From contig NZ_RQIH01000005.1 of assembly GCF_003939025.1 (NCBI RefSeq), positions 186,001-250,000 of the forward strand: a stretch of DNA of 64,000 nucleotides, read 5' to 3'. This document shows positions 8,575 to 17,180 of the stretch, piece after piece (position 1 is the first letter of the stretch; the number at the start of each line of letters is the position of its first letter). The notes under the pieces were generated by a model. That model was not told where the DNA came from. It saw nothing but the letters and a program-made list of their open reading frames with translations, and did not search any database. The DNA comes from Rhizobium sophoriradicis. Lineage in GTDB: Bacteria; Pseudomonadota; Alphaproteobacteria; Rhizobiales; Rhizobiaceae. The position numbers and the translations under genes were made by a program.

Positions 8575-9449
8575 GATGCGGCACCTCTACGAAGGCGGGG
8601 AAGGATGAGCGCCACGGTGACCAGCACCGCCGTCACGAAATTAAGGTCGGAGGCCTGCAGGCCGATAACGTCGCTCGACAGCGCTAGTTGGATGGCGATG
8701 CGATAAAGGATCGAGCCGAGCACGCAGCCGATGAGGGCAATCAGCAGGCCGCGGCGCCCGAGCAATGTCTCGCCGATGATGACCGCCGCAAGTCCGACGA
8801 CGATCGTGCCGACACCCGAGGTGACGTCGGCAAAGCCGTTGGTCTGGGCAAACAGCGCACCGCCCAAGGCCACCAGCGCATTCGAGATCGCCATTCCAAG
8901 ATAGATCTGCCGGCTGGTATCGACGCCCTGGGCGCGGGCCATGCGCGCATTGGCGCCGGTCGCGCGCATGGCAAGCCCGGCATCGCTTTCCAAAAAGCGC
9001 CAGACCAGGACGAGCGCGACGATGACGAGAACGCCGACGAAGAGCGGCCGCACGTAGAAATCGCGCAGGCCATGGCCGAAGAACGGGCTGATCATCGTGT
9101 CGGCATTGATGAGCGCGACATTGGGTTTGCCCATCACCCTCAGATTGACGGAAAACAGCGCGATCATCGTCAGGATCGAGGCGAGCAGGTTGAGGATCTT
9201 GAAGCGCACATTGAGCAGCGCCGTGACCATGCCGGCGGTAGCACCGGCGGCCATGGCGATCAGCGCCGCAAGCCAGGCATTGACGCCGGCGATGATCAGC
9301 ACCGCCGTCACCGCCGCACCCAGCGGAAAGGAACCATCGACCGTCAGGTCGGGAAAATCGAGGACGCGGAAGGCGAGATAGACGCCGAGAGCGACGAAGG
9401 AATAGACCAGGCCGAGCTCGACGGCCCCCCAGAATGCGATTTGGCTCAA
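8571..9449 (-). CDS. ABC transporter permease (branched-chain-type fold)
   Basis: The 292-residue integral membrane protein has about eight to nine hydrophobic segments and looks like the BPD_transp_2 permease class used by branched-chain amino-acid and DUF534-type importers. It uses a TTG start at 9449, preceded by a GGGG run. It follows the binding-protein gene after a 120-nt gap holding a strong hairpin, and overlaps the ATPase gene downstream. It forms the membrane channel of the importer. Confidence 0.88.
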   Translation of the reverse strand: MSQIAFWGAVELGLVYSFVALGVYLAFRVLDFPDLTVDGSFPLGAAVTAVLIIAGVNAWLAALIAMAAGATAGMVTALLNVRFKILNLLASILTMIALFSVNLRVMGKPNVALINADTMISPFFGHGLRDFYVRPLFVGVLVIVALVLVWRFLESDAGLAMRATGANARMARAQGVDTSRQIYLGMAISNALVALGGALFAQTNGFADVTSGVGTIVVGLAAVIIGETLLGRRGLLIALIGCVLGSILYRIAIQLALSSDVIGLQASDLNFVTAVLVTVALILPRLRRGAAS

Positions 9450-9509
9450 GGCTTTCAGCCCCTTTTGTTTCCGTTCCGCCGGTCGCGAAACCGGAGCCTT
9501 GTAATACTA

Positions 9510-9539
9510 CAGCCGCCCCCGTGCAAACGGGAGCGGCTG
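9510..9539 (-). other. Intercistronic hairpin after the binding-protein gene
   Basis: CAGCCGC (9510-9516) pairs with GCGGCTG (9533-9539), and the inner CCCGT pairs with ACGGG around a GCAA loop, giving a near-perfect 12-13 bp stem. No long T-run follows. Such hairpins often stabilise the upstream mRNA so that binding protein exceeds permease. That role is inferred. Confidence 0.55.
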
Positions 9540-9569
9540 AATGTGAAAGGTCAATGAAGCTATGGCCGA

Positions 9570-10523
9570 TTATTCGACGACTTTGTTGGCGCGCGAAAGC
9601 ACGCTCTCGGGCAGGGTGACGCCCATTTTGGCAGCAGCCGCCTTGTTGACGACGAGATCGCTGCCGGCGGCGGTCTTGACCGGGATTTCGCCGGGGTTCT
9701 CGCCCTTCAGCACACGCACGACGATTTCGCCCGTCTGCTTGCCGACATCGTAGTAGTTGAAGCCGAGGGCGGCGATCGAGCCGCGCGAAACCGAATCCGT
9801 ATCGGCGGTGAAGAGCGGCAGCTTGCTCTCTTCGGCAACGGCGACGGCGCCTTCGAGCGCCGAGATGATGGTGTTGTCGGTCGGAACATAGATCGCATCG
9901 GCGCGGCCGACGAGGGCGCGGGCAGCACCCTGAACCTCAGCCGACTTGGTGGCCGCCGATTCCACAACCGTCAGACCGGCCTTTTCGGCTTCGGCCTTCA
10001 GCACGGCGAGCAGCGAAACGGAATTCGCCTCACCTGAATTGTAGAGATAGCCGATTGTCTTCACCTTTGGCACGATTTCCTTGATCAGCGCCAGGTGCTC
10101 GCCGACCGGCGACATGTCGGAAAGACCGGTGACGTTGCCGCCGGGCTTGTCCATGTTCTTGACGAGCTGGGCGCCGAGCGGGTCGGAGACGGCGGTGAAG
10201 ACGACGGGAATGTCGCGCGTCGCCGAAACCACGGCCTGGGCGGACGGCGTTGAGATCGGCACGATGACGTTCGGCTCGTCGCCGGCGAACTGGCGGGCGA
10301 TCTGGGCTGCCGTCGCCGGATTGCCCTGCGCCGATTCGAACACGAATTTCAGGCTCTCGCCTTCCTTGTAGCCGGCGGCCGTCAGCACATCGAGAACGCC
10401 CTTGCGGGCCGCATCCAGCGCCGGATGCTCGACGATGGCCGTCACGGCAACGGTCACGTTATCGGCCCTGGCGGGTAGGGAAAGAGCCAAAGTGGCGGCA
10501 AGAGCGAGCAGAATCGGGCGCAT
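9570..10523 (-). CDS. ABC transporter substrate-binding protein (DUF534 / TrpX-like)
   Basis: The 317-residue periplasmic protein starts with a signal peptide (MRPILLALAATLALSLPARA) and continues with two Rossmann-like lobes of the ABC_sub_bind family, for example VVSATRDIPVVFTAVSDPLGA and GYLYNSGEANS. The ATG at 10523 is preceded by AGGAGG on the minus strand, so the upstream in-frame ATG at 10553 is not used. The gene heads the importer operon and lies 93 nt downstream of rlmN on the same strand. Relatives bind aromatic amino acids or unknown small solutes; the ligand is not determined here. Confidence 0.9.
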   Translation of the reverse strand: MRPILLALAATLALSLPARADNVTVAVTAIVEHPALDAARKGVLDVLTAAGYKEGESLKFVFESAQGNPATAAQIARQFAGDEPNVIVPISTPSAQAVVSATRDIPVVFTAVSDPLGAQLVKNMDKPGGNVTGLSDMSPVGEHLALIKEIVPKVKTIGYLYNSGEANSVSLLAVLKAEAEKAGLTVVESAATKSAEVQGAARALVGRADAIYVPTDNTIISALEGAVAVAEESKLPLFTADTDSVSRGSIAALGFNYYDVGKQTGEIVVRVLKGENPGEIPVKTAAGSDLVVNKAAAAKMGVTLPESVLSRANKVVE

Positions 10524-10616
10524 GGGTGTCCTCCTGAATGATTTTGGCGGCACTATTAGGAAAAGCGCATGCTTAAATCAATGCAGGAGAATTGTAGCGA
10601 GGATCAAACTTGCTGA

Positions 10617-11846
10617 TCAGTCATCGGCGCCGTGGTTGGCGATCATCATTGCCTCGAAGGCCAGGCGCTCGGTCTTGCGCATGCGTTCGGACTCCGATTT
10701 CAGCTGGCCGCAGGCAGCAAGAATATCGCGGCCGCGCGGCGTGCGGATCGGCGAGGCATAACCGGCCGAATTGATGAAATCGGCGAACTTCTCGATCTGC
10801 TCCCAGTCGGAACACTGGTAGTTGGTGCCGGGCCAGGGATTGAACGGAATGAGGTTGATCTTCGCCGGCACGCCCTTCAAGAGCTTGATCAGCCCCCTGG
10901 CGTCTTCAAGGCTGTCATTGACGTCCTTCAGCATCACATATTCGAAGGTGATGCGCCGCGCATTGGAAAGGCCGGGATAGGCCTTGCAGGCGTCGATCAA
11001 TTCCTTCAGCGGATACTTCTTGTTGATCGGCACCAGGATGTCGCGCAGGTCGTCGCGCACCGCATGCAGGGAGATCGCCAGCATGACGCCGATCTCCTCG
11101 CCGGTGCGGAAGATTTCCGGCACGACGCCGGAGGTGGAAAGCGTCACGCGACGTTTGGACAGCGACAGGCCGTCGCCATCGGTAGCGATCAGCAGGGCCT
11201 GCTTGACGGCATCGAAATTATAGAGCGGCTCGCCCATGCCCATCATCACGATATTGCTGACCTTGCGGCCTTCGGCCGGCATGATCGTGCCCTGCGGCGC
11301 TTCACGATCCGGGAAGTCGCCAAGCCGGTCGCGGGCGAGCAGCAGCTGCGACAGGATTTCCTCCGCCGTCAGGTTGCGCACCAGCCGCTGTGTGCCGGTG
11401 TGACAGAAGGAACAGGTCAGCGTGCAGCCGACCTGGCTGGAAATGCAGAGCGTGCCGCGGCCCTCTTCCGGAATATAGACGGCTTCGATCTCGACTGGGC
11501 GGCCGGCACCGCGCGCGGGAAAGCGCAGCAGCCATTTGCGGGTGCCGTCATTGGAGACCTGCTCCTCGACGATCTCGGGACGCGCGATGGTGAAATGCTG
11601 CTTCAGCATTTCGCGCATATCCTTGGCGACATTCGTCATGTGATCGAAATCGGAGACGCCGCGCACATAGATCCAGTTCCAGAGCTGCGCGACGCGCATC
11701 TTGATCTGCTTCTCGGCCACGCCTTTTTCCCTGAGGGCCGCAGCCATTTCCTCGCGCGACAGCCCGATCAGGGAAGGCTTTTCGGCGCCGTAAGAAACGT
11801 TCGGCGCCTGCGGCTTGGTGACATCAATCGCATCCATGACGGACAT
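10617..11846 (-). CDS. rlmN: 23S rRNA (adenine-2503-C2) / tRNA methyltransferase RlmN
   Basis: This 409-residue radical-SAM enzyme methylates A2503 of 23S rRNA and, in family members studied, A37 of some tRNAs. The CxxxCxxC cluster motif is present as CTLTCSFC about residue 136, followed by GMGEP and a C-terminal [12 protein letters not shown] segment. The start at 11846 (MSVMDA) is chosen; an in-frame extension to 12029 lacks family similarity and runs up to the adjacent repeat element. Cytoplasmic housekeeping gene. Confidence 0.96.
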   Translation of the reverse strand: MSVMDAIDVTKPQAPNVSYGAEKPSLIGLSREEMAAALREKGVAEKQIKMRVAQLWNWIYVRGVSDFDHMTNVAKDMREMLKQHFTIARPEIVEEQVSNDGTRKWLLRFPARGAGRPVEIEAVYIPEEGRGTLCISSQVGCTLTCSFCHTGTQRLVRNLTAEEILSQLLLARDRLGDFPDREAPQGTIMPAEGRKVSNIVMMGMGEPLYNFDAVKQALLIATDGDGLSLSKRRVTLSTSGVVPEIFRTGEEIGVMLAISLHAVRDDLRDILVPINKKYPLKELIDACKAYPGLSNARRITFEYVMLKDVNDSLEDARGLIKLLKGVPAKINLIPFNPWPGTNYQCSDWEQIEKFADFINSAGYASPIRTPRGRDILAACGQLKSESERMRKTERLAFEAMMIANHGADD

Positions 11847-12031
11847 GGTCTTTAGATCCCGAATTCGAACACGTAACCGCCCCGCAAGCCCCGCGGACTT
11901 CAGGAACAAGCCGGAAGAGGTGAGGCGCATGACGGCACATTGGCAGAAATTGAATGGCGGAACGGCGACTGATATCGCGATCTGTCCGCTGTTGGCCCGG
12001 CCTTTAGCATCATTTTGCCGGCCCGTCACTA

Positions 12032-12387
12032 TAGAGCCTTTCCTGGTTAGATTGAAGCATTCTGCCGGAGCAGGTTTTCGTCAGGGCAGAGGCGATTGGC
12101 GATGGGCATACCCCATGGTACGTCCGAGCCGATCGCCTCTGATCCTGGCGGAAAGATGCCCGGCCGACCGGCCGCAGCGCTTCGCCGTGGCGAAGCGGTC
12201 AGTGCGTCCGGCGTTTTTCAGTCTTGCAGATTTGCCAGGCAAATCTGCGGGAGGGTTGGCTGAAACGGGCCGGCTGATCGACCGGCCGGCTTGGCCGTAG
12301 AGCCGGGCTACGACGCGCGCCGGCCGGTCGACCATCCGACTCCGTTTGAGCCAACAGAATGCTTCAATCTAACCAGGAAAGGCTCTA
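12032..12387. mobile_element. MITE-like element with 33-bp terminal inverted repeats
   Basis: The ends 12032-12064 and 12355-12387 are perfect 33-bp inverted repeats (TAGAGCCTTTCCTGG... outward). TA dinucleotides at both tips would fit a TA target duplication of the IS630/Tc1 type. The interior is highly structured: arms 12087-12100/12128-12141, 12179-12186/12189-12196 and 12227-12236/12238-12247 each form near-perfect hairpins. No transposase is encoded. It lies between ialB and rlmN. Mobility is inferred from structure alone. Confidence 0.75.
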
Positions 12388-12403
12388 GAAATGGAAAACA
12401 GCA

Positions 12404-12426
12404 AGGGCCGGCGCAAGGCCGGCCCT
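12404..12426 (-). terminator. Terminator of the IalB-like gene
   Basis: AGGGCCGGC (12404-12412) and GCCGGCCCT (12418-12426) form a perfect 9-bp stem with a 5-nt loop. On the minus strand the transcript then reads TGCTGTTTTCC, a modest T-run. It lies 27 nt downstream of the IalB-like stop and 17 nt from the MITE-like element. Confidence 0.7.
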
Positions 12427-12452
12427 CGAAATTCCGTTGGGTAAAAAGGTGC

Positions 12453-12962
12453 TTACTTGCAACCTTCGATCTGCTTCAGCGCCGCCGAGATGCCCGAGAG
12501 CGAATAGCTGTAGGACGTGCCCGTTCCCTTGCGCGAGACGGCATTGACAGTCATCGAATGACCGGTCTTCATCGCCGCGACGAGGGCCGGCTCCTGAGCC
12601 GCATTCTCGACCCAGCCGGCCTTGTCCTTGGTGAACATCACGAAGGTCTTGTTGTCGATGACGACATTGATTTTCGAATTTTCCTTCACCGTATAGCCCA
12701 TCATCGCCTGGGGTTCGTAGGAGATGTTCTGGCCGGGGCGCTGCGAGACGATGAAGAAATTGTCGCCGTGGTCGACGCTTGCCGGCTGCTTTGCCGTCGG
12801 CACGGACAGCACGTAGCAGACGGTGCTGGCGCCCGACTTGTAGGAATAGGCGCCCCATGCCTGAAACTGCTGAATGCGGGTCGGCGCGGCTTGCTGCGCT
12901 GTCGCAACTCCGGCCATACCAAGGGTGAGTGCGAGGGCGGATACGATACTTTTTACAAACAT
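12453..12962 (-). CDS. Invasion-associated locus B (IalB) family periplasmic protein
   Basis: The 169-residue protein has a signal peptide (MFVKSIVSALALTLGMAGVATAQ) and a mature domain with the IalB pattern, including WGAYSY, CYVLSVPTAKQP, AMMGYTVKENSKINVVID and a C-terminal GCK. Family knowledge: IalB was named from Bartonella invasion, but homologues are widespread in Rhizobiales and their biochemical role is not settled. The ATG at 12962 is chosen over one nine codons upstream because it begins the signal peptide. A terminator follows. Confidence 0.85.
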   Translation of the reverse strand: MFVKSIVSALALTLGMAGVATAQQAAPTRIQQFQAWGAYSYKSGASTVCYVLSVPTAKQPASVDHGDNFFIVSQRPGQNISYEPQAMMGYTVKENSKINVVIDNKTFVMFTKDKAGWVENAAQEPALVAAMKTGHSMTVNAVSRKGTGTSYSYSLSGISAALKQIEGCK

Positions 12963-13298
12963 GGATTCCTGCCGGTTCTTGCGATTCAAGGCCCGAAGCG
13001 ATCAGAGCGGGCGGCGCTTAATCACGATCTGCTTTATTTTGACTTAATTCAGGTTACCAAATGGTCAACAACAGCTGCGATTTGTATGTGCCTGTGTCAT
13101 TTCAGCTCGACCACGACTTTTGCCCCTTGCTGAAATCGGCTGCGATGCCGGTGCGCCGATGGCACCGGCCGGCCGTTCGGGTGAATCTAAGACACAAAGA
13201 TTCAGGCAAGAGTTTGACCTTTCAAAAATCCGTTGTACCTCATTAAGACTTTGGAAATCCGGGACGAAATTTTCGCCGCAGGGGGCTCGTGAGACGAC
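12963..13298. other. 336-bp divergent intergenic region
   Basis: This gap lies between the divergent IalB-like and ECF sigma genes and should hold both promoters. An A/T-rich stretch occurs at about 13030-13080. Two hairpins are visible: GCCGGTGC (13147-13154) with GCACCGGC (13162-13169), and GAATCT (13183-13188) with AGATTC (13198-13203). No convincing coding sequence was found. Confidence 0.5.
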
Positions 13299-13859
13299 AT
13301 GGATGCCGAGGAAAGACGGCGTTTCGCTGCCCTCGCAAAGGCTGTCGCAGACGATCGCGACCAGCAGGCCTTTTCCATCCTGTTCGACTATTTCGCCCCG
13401 CGTCTGAAGGCCTGGCTGTTGCGCCGGAAGATGACATCAGGCGAGGCCGAGGAGCTGGTTCAGGAGATCATGATCGTGCTCTGGCACAAGGCCTATCTCT
13501 ACGACGCCACGCGGTCTTCACTCTCGACCTGGCTCTTTCGCATTGCCCGCAACCGCCGGATCGACCTGCAGCGCCGCGCCGACGCCCGCCTTTTCGACGA
13601 GACGGACCCGGCCCTGCAGCCGCCGGCCGACATCGGCGCCGAAGACATCATCGTCAATGACGATCGCGACGCGAAGATCCGTGCCGCGGTCGGCCAACTG
13701 CCGCAGGAACAGCGCGACATGCTGCGTGCCGCCTTTTTTCTCGGCCAATCGCACGCCGAGATCGCTGAATCGACCGGGCTGCCGCTCGGCACGGTGAAAT
13801 CGCGTATCCGGCTTGCCTTCGGCAAACTCCGCAAGGTGCTGGAGCAGGAACTCGGCTGA
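13299..13859 (+). CDS. ECF (sigma-70 family) RNA polymerase sigma factor
   Basis: The 186-residue protein has region 2 (LFDYFAPRLKAWLL to STWLFRIARNRRIDLQRR, about residues 27-92) and region 4 (LPQEQRDMLRAAFFLGQSHAEIAE, then GTVKSRIRLAFGKLR, about 133-180), with no region 3, as in extracytoplasmic-function sigma factors. These direct RNA polymerase to stress or envelope regulons. The ATG at 13299 follows a GGGGG-containing site. The expected anti-sigma factor gene is not next to it; the downstream neighbour is on the opposite strand. Its regulon is unknown. Confidence 0.9.
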   Translation: MDAEERRRFAALAKAVADDRDQQAFSILFDYFAPRLKAWLLRRKMTSGEAEELVQEIMIVLWHKAYLYDATRSSLSTWLFRIARNRRIDLQRRADARLFDETDPALQPPADIGAEDIIVNDDRDAKIRAAVGQLPQEQRDMLRAAFFLGQSHAEIAESTGLPLGTVKSRIRLAFGKLRKVLEQELG

Positions 13860-13873
13860 AGCGCGCCGGCCCT

Positions 13874-14266
13874 TCAAATGGTTTTCATCGTATCCGCGGG
13901 TGGGTCGGCGAGGACGCGGTCCGCCGCGTCGTAATGCCCTGGCCGGATATGGCCGCGCACCATGGCGAACGCGGCGGAAAGCACGGCGACGTCGTCAGAA
14001 AAGCCGATGACGGCGAAAATATCCGGGATCATGTCGACCGGCATGACGAAATAGGCGAGTGCTGCGAGCAGCACACCTCGCACCTTGGTCGGCGTTTGTG
14101 GATCGAGCGCGCAGTAGAAGCCGGCGACGACATCGCGCGAGAACGGGATCTGCCGCACGGCCCGGCGGAAGGTCGGCCAGAACTTCTGCCGCACCGTCTT
14201 CTCCCGCCGGCTCTGGGTGTCTTCGTCGCCCGGCAGCAGGATTTCCCCGAATTTGACCTCGTCCAT
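13874..14266 (-). CDS. YkvA family (DUF1232) membrane protein
   Basis: The 130-residue protein carries the short DUF1232 domain: VRGVLLAALAYFVMPVDMIP followed by IFAVIGFSDDVAVLSAAFAMV. This gives one or two hydrophobic segments near residues 60-105. Function of the family is unknown. The ATG at 14266 follows AGGAAG; an upstream in-frame ATG at 14320 adds an unlike tail. It is convergent with the sigma factor gene, with only 14 bp between stop codons. Confidence 0.85.
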   Translation of the reverse strand: MDEVKFGEILLPGDEDTQSRREKTVRQKFWPTFRRAVRQIPFSRDVVAGFYCALDPQTPTKVRGVLLAALAYFVMPVDMIPDIFAVIGFSDDVAVLSAAFAMVRGHIRPGHYDAADRVLADPPADTMKTI

Positions 14267-14346
14267 CCCTGACTTCCTTTCGTCCCTGCCAACATATGGT
14301 GATGGCGCCCAGGCTTTCAATCGACCCCTTTCAATCGACCTCGCCT

Positions 14347-14652
14347 TCAGCGCGGACGTCGCGCTGCCGCCTTCTCCATCGCCTTGGCGAGCTTGAAATC
14401 CAGCTCCGTCAGCCCGCCGGCATCATGCGTGTTCAACGTCACATCGACCCTGGAATAGACGTTGAACCATTCGGGATGATGGTTGAGCTTCTCGGCCGTG
14501 ATCGCTGCCTCCGTCATGAAGCCGAAGGCCTCGATGAAATTCGAAAACTTGAATGTCTTGGAGATCGAGGAGGCCGCGTCATTGAGCGCCCAGCCGGCAA
14601 GGCCCGCCAGCTCCGCCTCGACCGCTGCCCGTTCCAGTCTTTCCCATTTCAT
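14347..14652 (-). CDS. 4a-hydroxytetrahydrobiopterin dehydratase (PCD/DCoH family)
   Basis: The 101-residue protein has the family signature [20 protein letters not shown], in which the paired histidines take part in pterin dehydration. Length matches the family (about 95-115). It recycles the pterin cofactor of aromatic amino-acid hydroxylases; some members instead act in molybdopterin metabolism. No phenylalanine hydroxylase gene is adjacent, so its physiological partner is not visible. Cytoplasmic. Confidence 0.92.
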   Translation of the reverse strand: MKWERLERAAVEAELAGLAGWALNDAASSISKTFKFSNFIEAFGFMTEAAITAEKLNHHPEWFNVYSRVDVTLNTHDAGGLTELDFKLAKAMEKAAARRPR

Positions 14653-14687
14653 GCCATGCTCCTCTTGTTCTTCCGACAGGTCTACCG

Positions 14688-15188
14688 ATGACGCCTATCA
14701 GTATCCTCTTCGTTTGCATGGGCAATATATGCCGTTCTCCGCTCGCCGAGGGAATTTTTCGCCACCTCGTCACCGAGGCTGGCCTGAACGGCCATTTCAC
14801 CATCGATTCCGCCGGCACCGGCGGCTGGCATGAAGGCGAGCCGCCCGACGGGCGTTCGATCGCCACCGCACAAAGCAACGGTATCGACATTTCCGGGCAA
14901 CGCGCCCGCCGAATCCGCTCCAGCGATTATAGGGATTTCGATCTGATCCTGGCCATGGACCGCGATAATGTGGCGGCGCTCGAAAAGATCGCGCCGCCTG
15001 AGGCGACCATCCGGCTCTTCGGAGATGCCGCGCTTGGGACCGGAGAGGATATTCCCGATCCCTATTATGGCGGCCCTGATGGTTTCGAGCTGATCTATAC
15101 CAGGCTCTTGACCGGCTGCAGCAGCCTGCTCGAAGCGCTCGGCGTCGAACGTGCCTCGTGCAGCGGGAACACTTCCTCTGTCAGGTAG
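14688..15188 (+). CDS. Low-molecular-weight protein-tyrosine phosphatase
   Basis: The 166-residue enzyme has the CX5R phosphate loop (CMGNICRSP) near residue 10 and the general-acid DPYYGG segment near residue 125, with a [12 protein letters not shown] region between. Family knowledge: these dephosphorylate tyrosine in proteins, often in exopolysaccharide control, but no polysaccharide tyrosine kinase is adjacent. The final 31 codons overlap the convergent 2',3'-cyclic phosphodiesterase gene by 94 bp. The family is usually about 150-160 residues, so the length is plausible. Confidence 0.92.
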   Translation: MTPISILFVCMGNICRSPLAEGIFRHLVTEAGLNGHFTIDSAGTGGWHEGEPPDGRSIATAQSNGIDISGQRARRIRSSDYRDFDLILAMDRDNVAALEKIAPPEATIRLFGDAALGTGEDIPDPYYGGPDGFELIYTRLLTGCSSLLEALGVERASCSGNTSSVR

Positions 15189-15688
15189 GGTCCGCCGCCC
15201 ACCGATTCGCGCGACGAAAGCAGCACGAAGCGTGGCGCCGTGAAGGTCGCGGTATGGAAGTTGCCGCGCCCGGCCAGATATTGCACGACATCGTCGAGCC
15301 GCGAGGATTTGAGCCGGGCCAGCGTCACATGCGGCATGAATTTGCGCGGATCCGGCGGCAGGCCGATGCGCTGGCAGATGCGCTCGATCTCACCCTGCAG
15401 GGCGTACATCTCAGGCGATTGCGAGACGCCGGCCCAGACCGAATGCGGTTTTTTCGAGCCGAAGGAACCGATGCCTTCGAGGCGGAACTGGAATTCGGGC
15501 CGGTCGATCCGATCGAGGCGTTCGACGATTTCATCGGCCGTGCGGCCGTCGACATCACCGATGAAGCGCAGCGTGATGTGGTAATTCTCCACATCGATCC
15601 ATCGTGCTCCGGGGAGGCCACCGCGCAGCAATGAAAGGCTCATCGCCGCATTGCGCGGAATTTCGAGGGCGGTAAACAGTCTCGGCAT
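15095..15688 (-). CDS. thpR: RNA 2',3'-cyclic phosphodiesterase (ThpR/LigT family)
   Basis: The 197-residue protein has the two HxT motifs of the 2H phosphoesterase superfamily, HITLRFIGD near residue 37 and HVTLARLK near residue 120, which form the catalytic centre. Family knowledge: it opens 2',3'-cyclic phosphates on RNA ends. The start MPRLFTALEIP at 15688 is preceded by GGGGAG. The 3' end overlaps the convergent phosphatase gene, so the two transcripts are antisense there. Confidence 0.9.
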   Translation of the reverse strand: MPRLFTALEIPRNAAMSLSLLRGGLPGARWIDVENYHITLRFIGDVDGRTADEIVERLDRIDRPEFQFRLEGIGSFGSKKPHSVWAGVSQSPEMYALQGEIERICQRIGLPPDPRKFMPHVTLARLKSSRLDDVVQYLAGRGNFHTATFTAPRFVLLSSRESVGGGPYLTEEVFPLHEARSTPSASSRLLQPVKSLV

Positions 15689-15756
15689 AACGAGCACTCC
15701 CCGAATCTTTTGCAGGTGCTTACACGGAATCACGCAATCAATGAGCGCGCAAGCCC

Positions 15757-16401
15757 CTATTTCTTCACAGTAGAAATCGTCCCGACGAAATTTGTGACAT
15801 CGGCTTCCATCTTTTCGACCATGACGTCGATACCTCTCGCATTCGGATGCATTCCGTCTTCGAGTTTCAGCCCCGCATCGAGCGCCACCCCGTCGAGGAA
15901 GAAGGGATACAGCCGAACTTCGTATTTCTCCGAAAGTTTCCGATAAATTGGATTGAAGCGCTCCGCATAGTCCGCACCCATGTTCGGCGGTGCCATCATG
16001 CCGACGAGGAACACAGCGATGCCGCGCTCCTTCAGGCGACTTATCATACGGTCGAGATTCTTCTCGCTCTCCTCCGGCGGAATGCCGCGCAGCGCGTCAT
16101 TGGCGCCGAGCTCCAGAATGACGCCGTCGGTTCCGTCAGGCACCGACCAGTCGATGCGGGCAAGCCCCCCTGTCGTCGTGTCGCCCGACACGCCGGCATT
16201 GGCGATGGCAACGTCGAGCCCCTTCGCCTTCAAGGCCGCCTGCAGCTTTTCGGGGAAACCCTCGCCGGGCGCCAGCTGGTAGCCCGCCATTAGGCTGTCC
16301 CCGAACCCGACGAGATTGATCGTTCGGGCAGCGGCGGCCCCGGCAAAAATCAGCGAGACGGCGATGACGGTGAATTGAAGCGCGGCAACTTTAAATCTCA
16401 T
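15757..16401 (-). CDS. SGNH/GDSL arylesterase (TesA family)
   Basis: The 214-residue exported hydrolase begins with a signal peptide (MRFKVAALQFTVIAVSLIFAGAAAA). Catalytic blocks are present in order: GDSL near residue 37 (Ser nucleophile), a Gly in block II, GAND (Asn), and DGMHPN holding the catalytic Asp/His. Relatives are periplasmic thioesterase/arylesterases like E. coli TesA. It is divergent from YbbA/YbbP-like genes, the same neighbourhood as E. coli tesA-ybbA-ybbP, which supports the assignment. Confidence 0.93.
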   Translation of the reverse strand: MRFKVAALQFTVIAVSLIFAGAAAARTINLVGFGDSLMAGYQLAPGEGFPEKLQAALKAKGLDVAIANAGVSGDTTTGGLARIDWSVPDGTDGVILELGANDALRGIPPEESEKNLDRMISRLKERGIAVFLVGMMAPPNMGADYAERFNPIYRKLSEKYEVRLYPFFLDGVALDAGLKLEDGMHPNARGIDVMVEKMEADVTNFVGTISTVKK

Positions 16402-16424
16402 TCTGGCTTCCCTAGATTGGCGAG

Positions 16425-17180
16425 GTGCCGTCACGCGGCCATTCGGTTAGAGATTTATATAGGGCGATTTCCTTGGCAAAAACCATCATCGAGTTGAAGA
16501 GCGCCGATCTGACCCTTGGCAGTGCCGCCGCTTCCGTCCATGTGCTGAAGGGCATCGACCTCGATATTTCAGCCGGCGAATCCGTCGGCATCGTCGGCCC
16601 TTCGGGTTCCGGCAAGTCCACCCTGCTGATGGTGCTTGCCGGATTGGAGAAGCTCGACAGCGGTGAAATCAACATCAACGATACACCGCTCCATACGCTT
16701 AGCGAGGACGAGGTCGCCGATTTCCGCGGCCGCAACATCGGCATCGTCTTCCAGTCCTTCCACCTGATTGCCAATATGACGGCGCTGGAAAACGTCGCCG
16801 TGCCGCTGGAGCTCGCCAATGTCCGCAACGCCTTCGAAATCGCCCATCGCGAGCTGAATTCCGTCGGCCTCGGCGAACGGTTGAACCACTATCCGGGCCA
16901 ACTTTCCGGCGGCGAACAGCAGCGCGTGGCGATCGCAAGGGCGCTCGCCCCCTCGCCCGCTTTGCTGATCGCCGACGAGCCCACCGGCAATCTCGATACC
17001 GAGACGGGCCGCCAGATCGCCGACCTCTTGTTTTCCAAACAGGCCGAACGCGGCATGACCCTGCTGCTCGTCACCCATGACGTCTCGCTTGCCAACCGCT
17101 GCTCGCGCCAGATTCGCGTCCGCTCCGGCCAGATCGAAGGCGACAGCGCCGCCCGCCGCAGCGAGGCGGCAATCGCATGA
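16425..17180 (+). CDS. ABC transporter ATP-binding protein (YbbA-like)
   Basis: The 251-residue ATPase belongs to the LolD/MacB/YbbA subfamily: Walker A GPSGSGKST near residue 60, signature LSGGEQQRVAIARALAP, and Walker B LLIADEPTGNLD. Its partner is the YbbP-like permease, whose ATG overlaps its stop codon (ATGA). The real start may be a TTG at 16473 (LAKTIIELKS), because the preceding codons resemble no family member and lie only 24 bp from the divergent esterase start. Confidence 0.92.
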   Translation: MPSRGHSVRDLYRAISLAKTIIELKSADLTLGSAAASVHVLKGIDLDISAGESVGIVGPSGSGKSTLLMVLAGLEKLDSGEININDTPLHTLSEDEVADFRGRNIGIVFQSFHLIANMTALENVAVPLELANVRNAFEIAHRELNSVGLGERLNHYPGQLSGGEQQRVAIARALAPSPALLIADEPTGNLDTETGRQIADLLFSKQAERGMTLLLVTHDVSLANRCSRQIRVRSGQIEGDSAARRSEAAIA

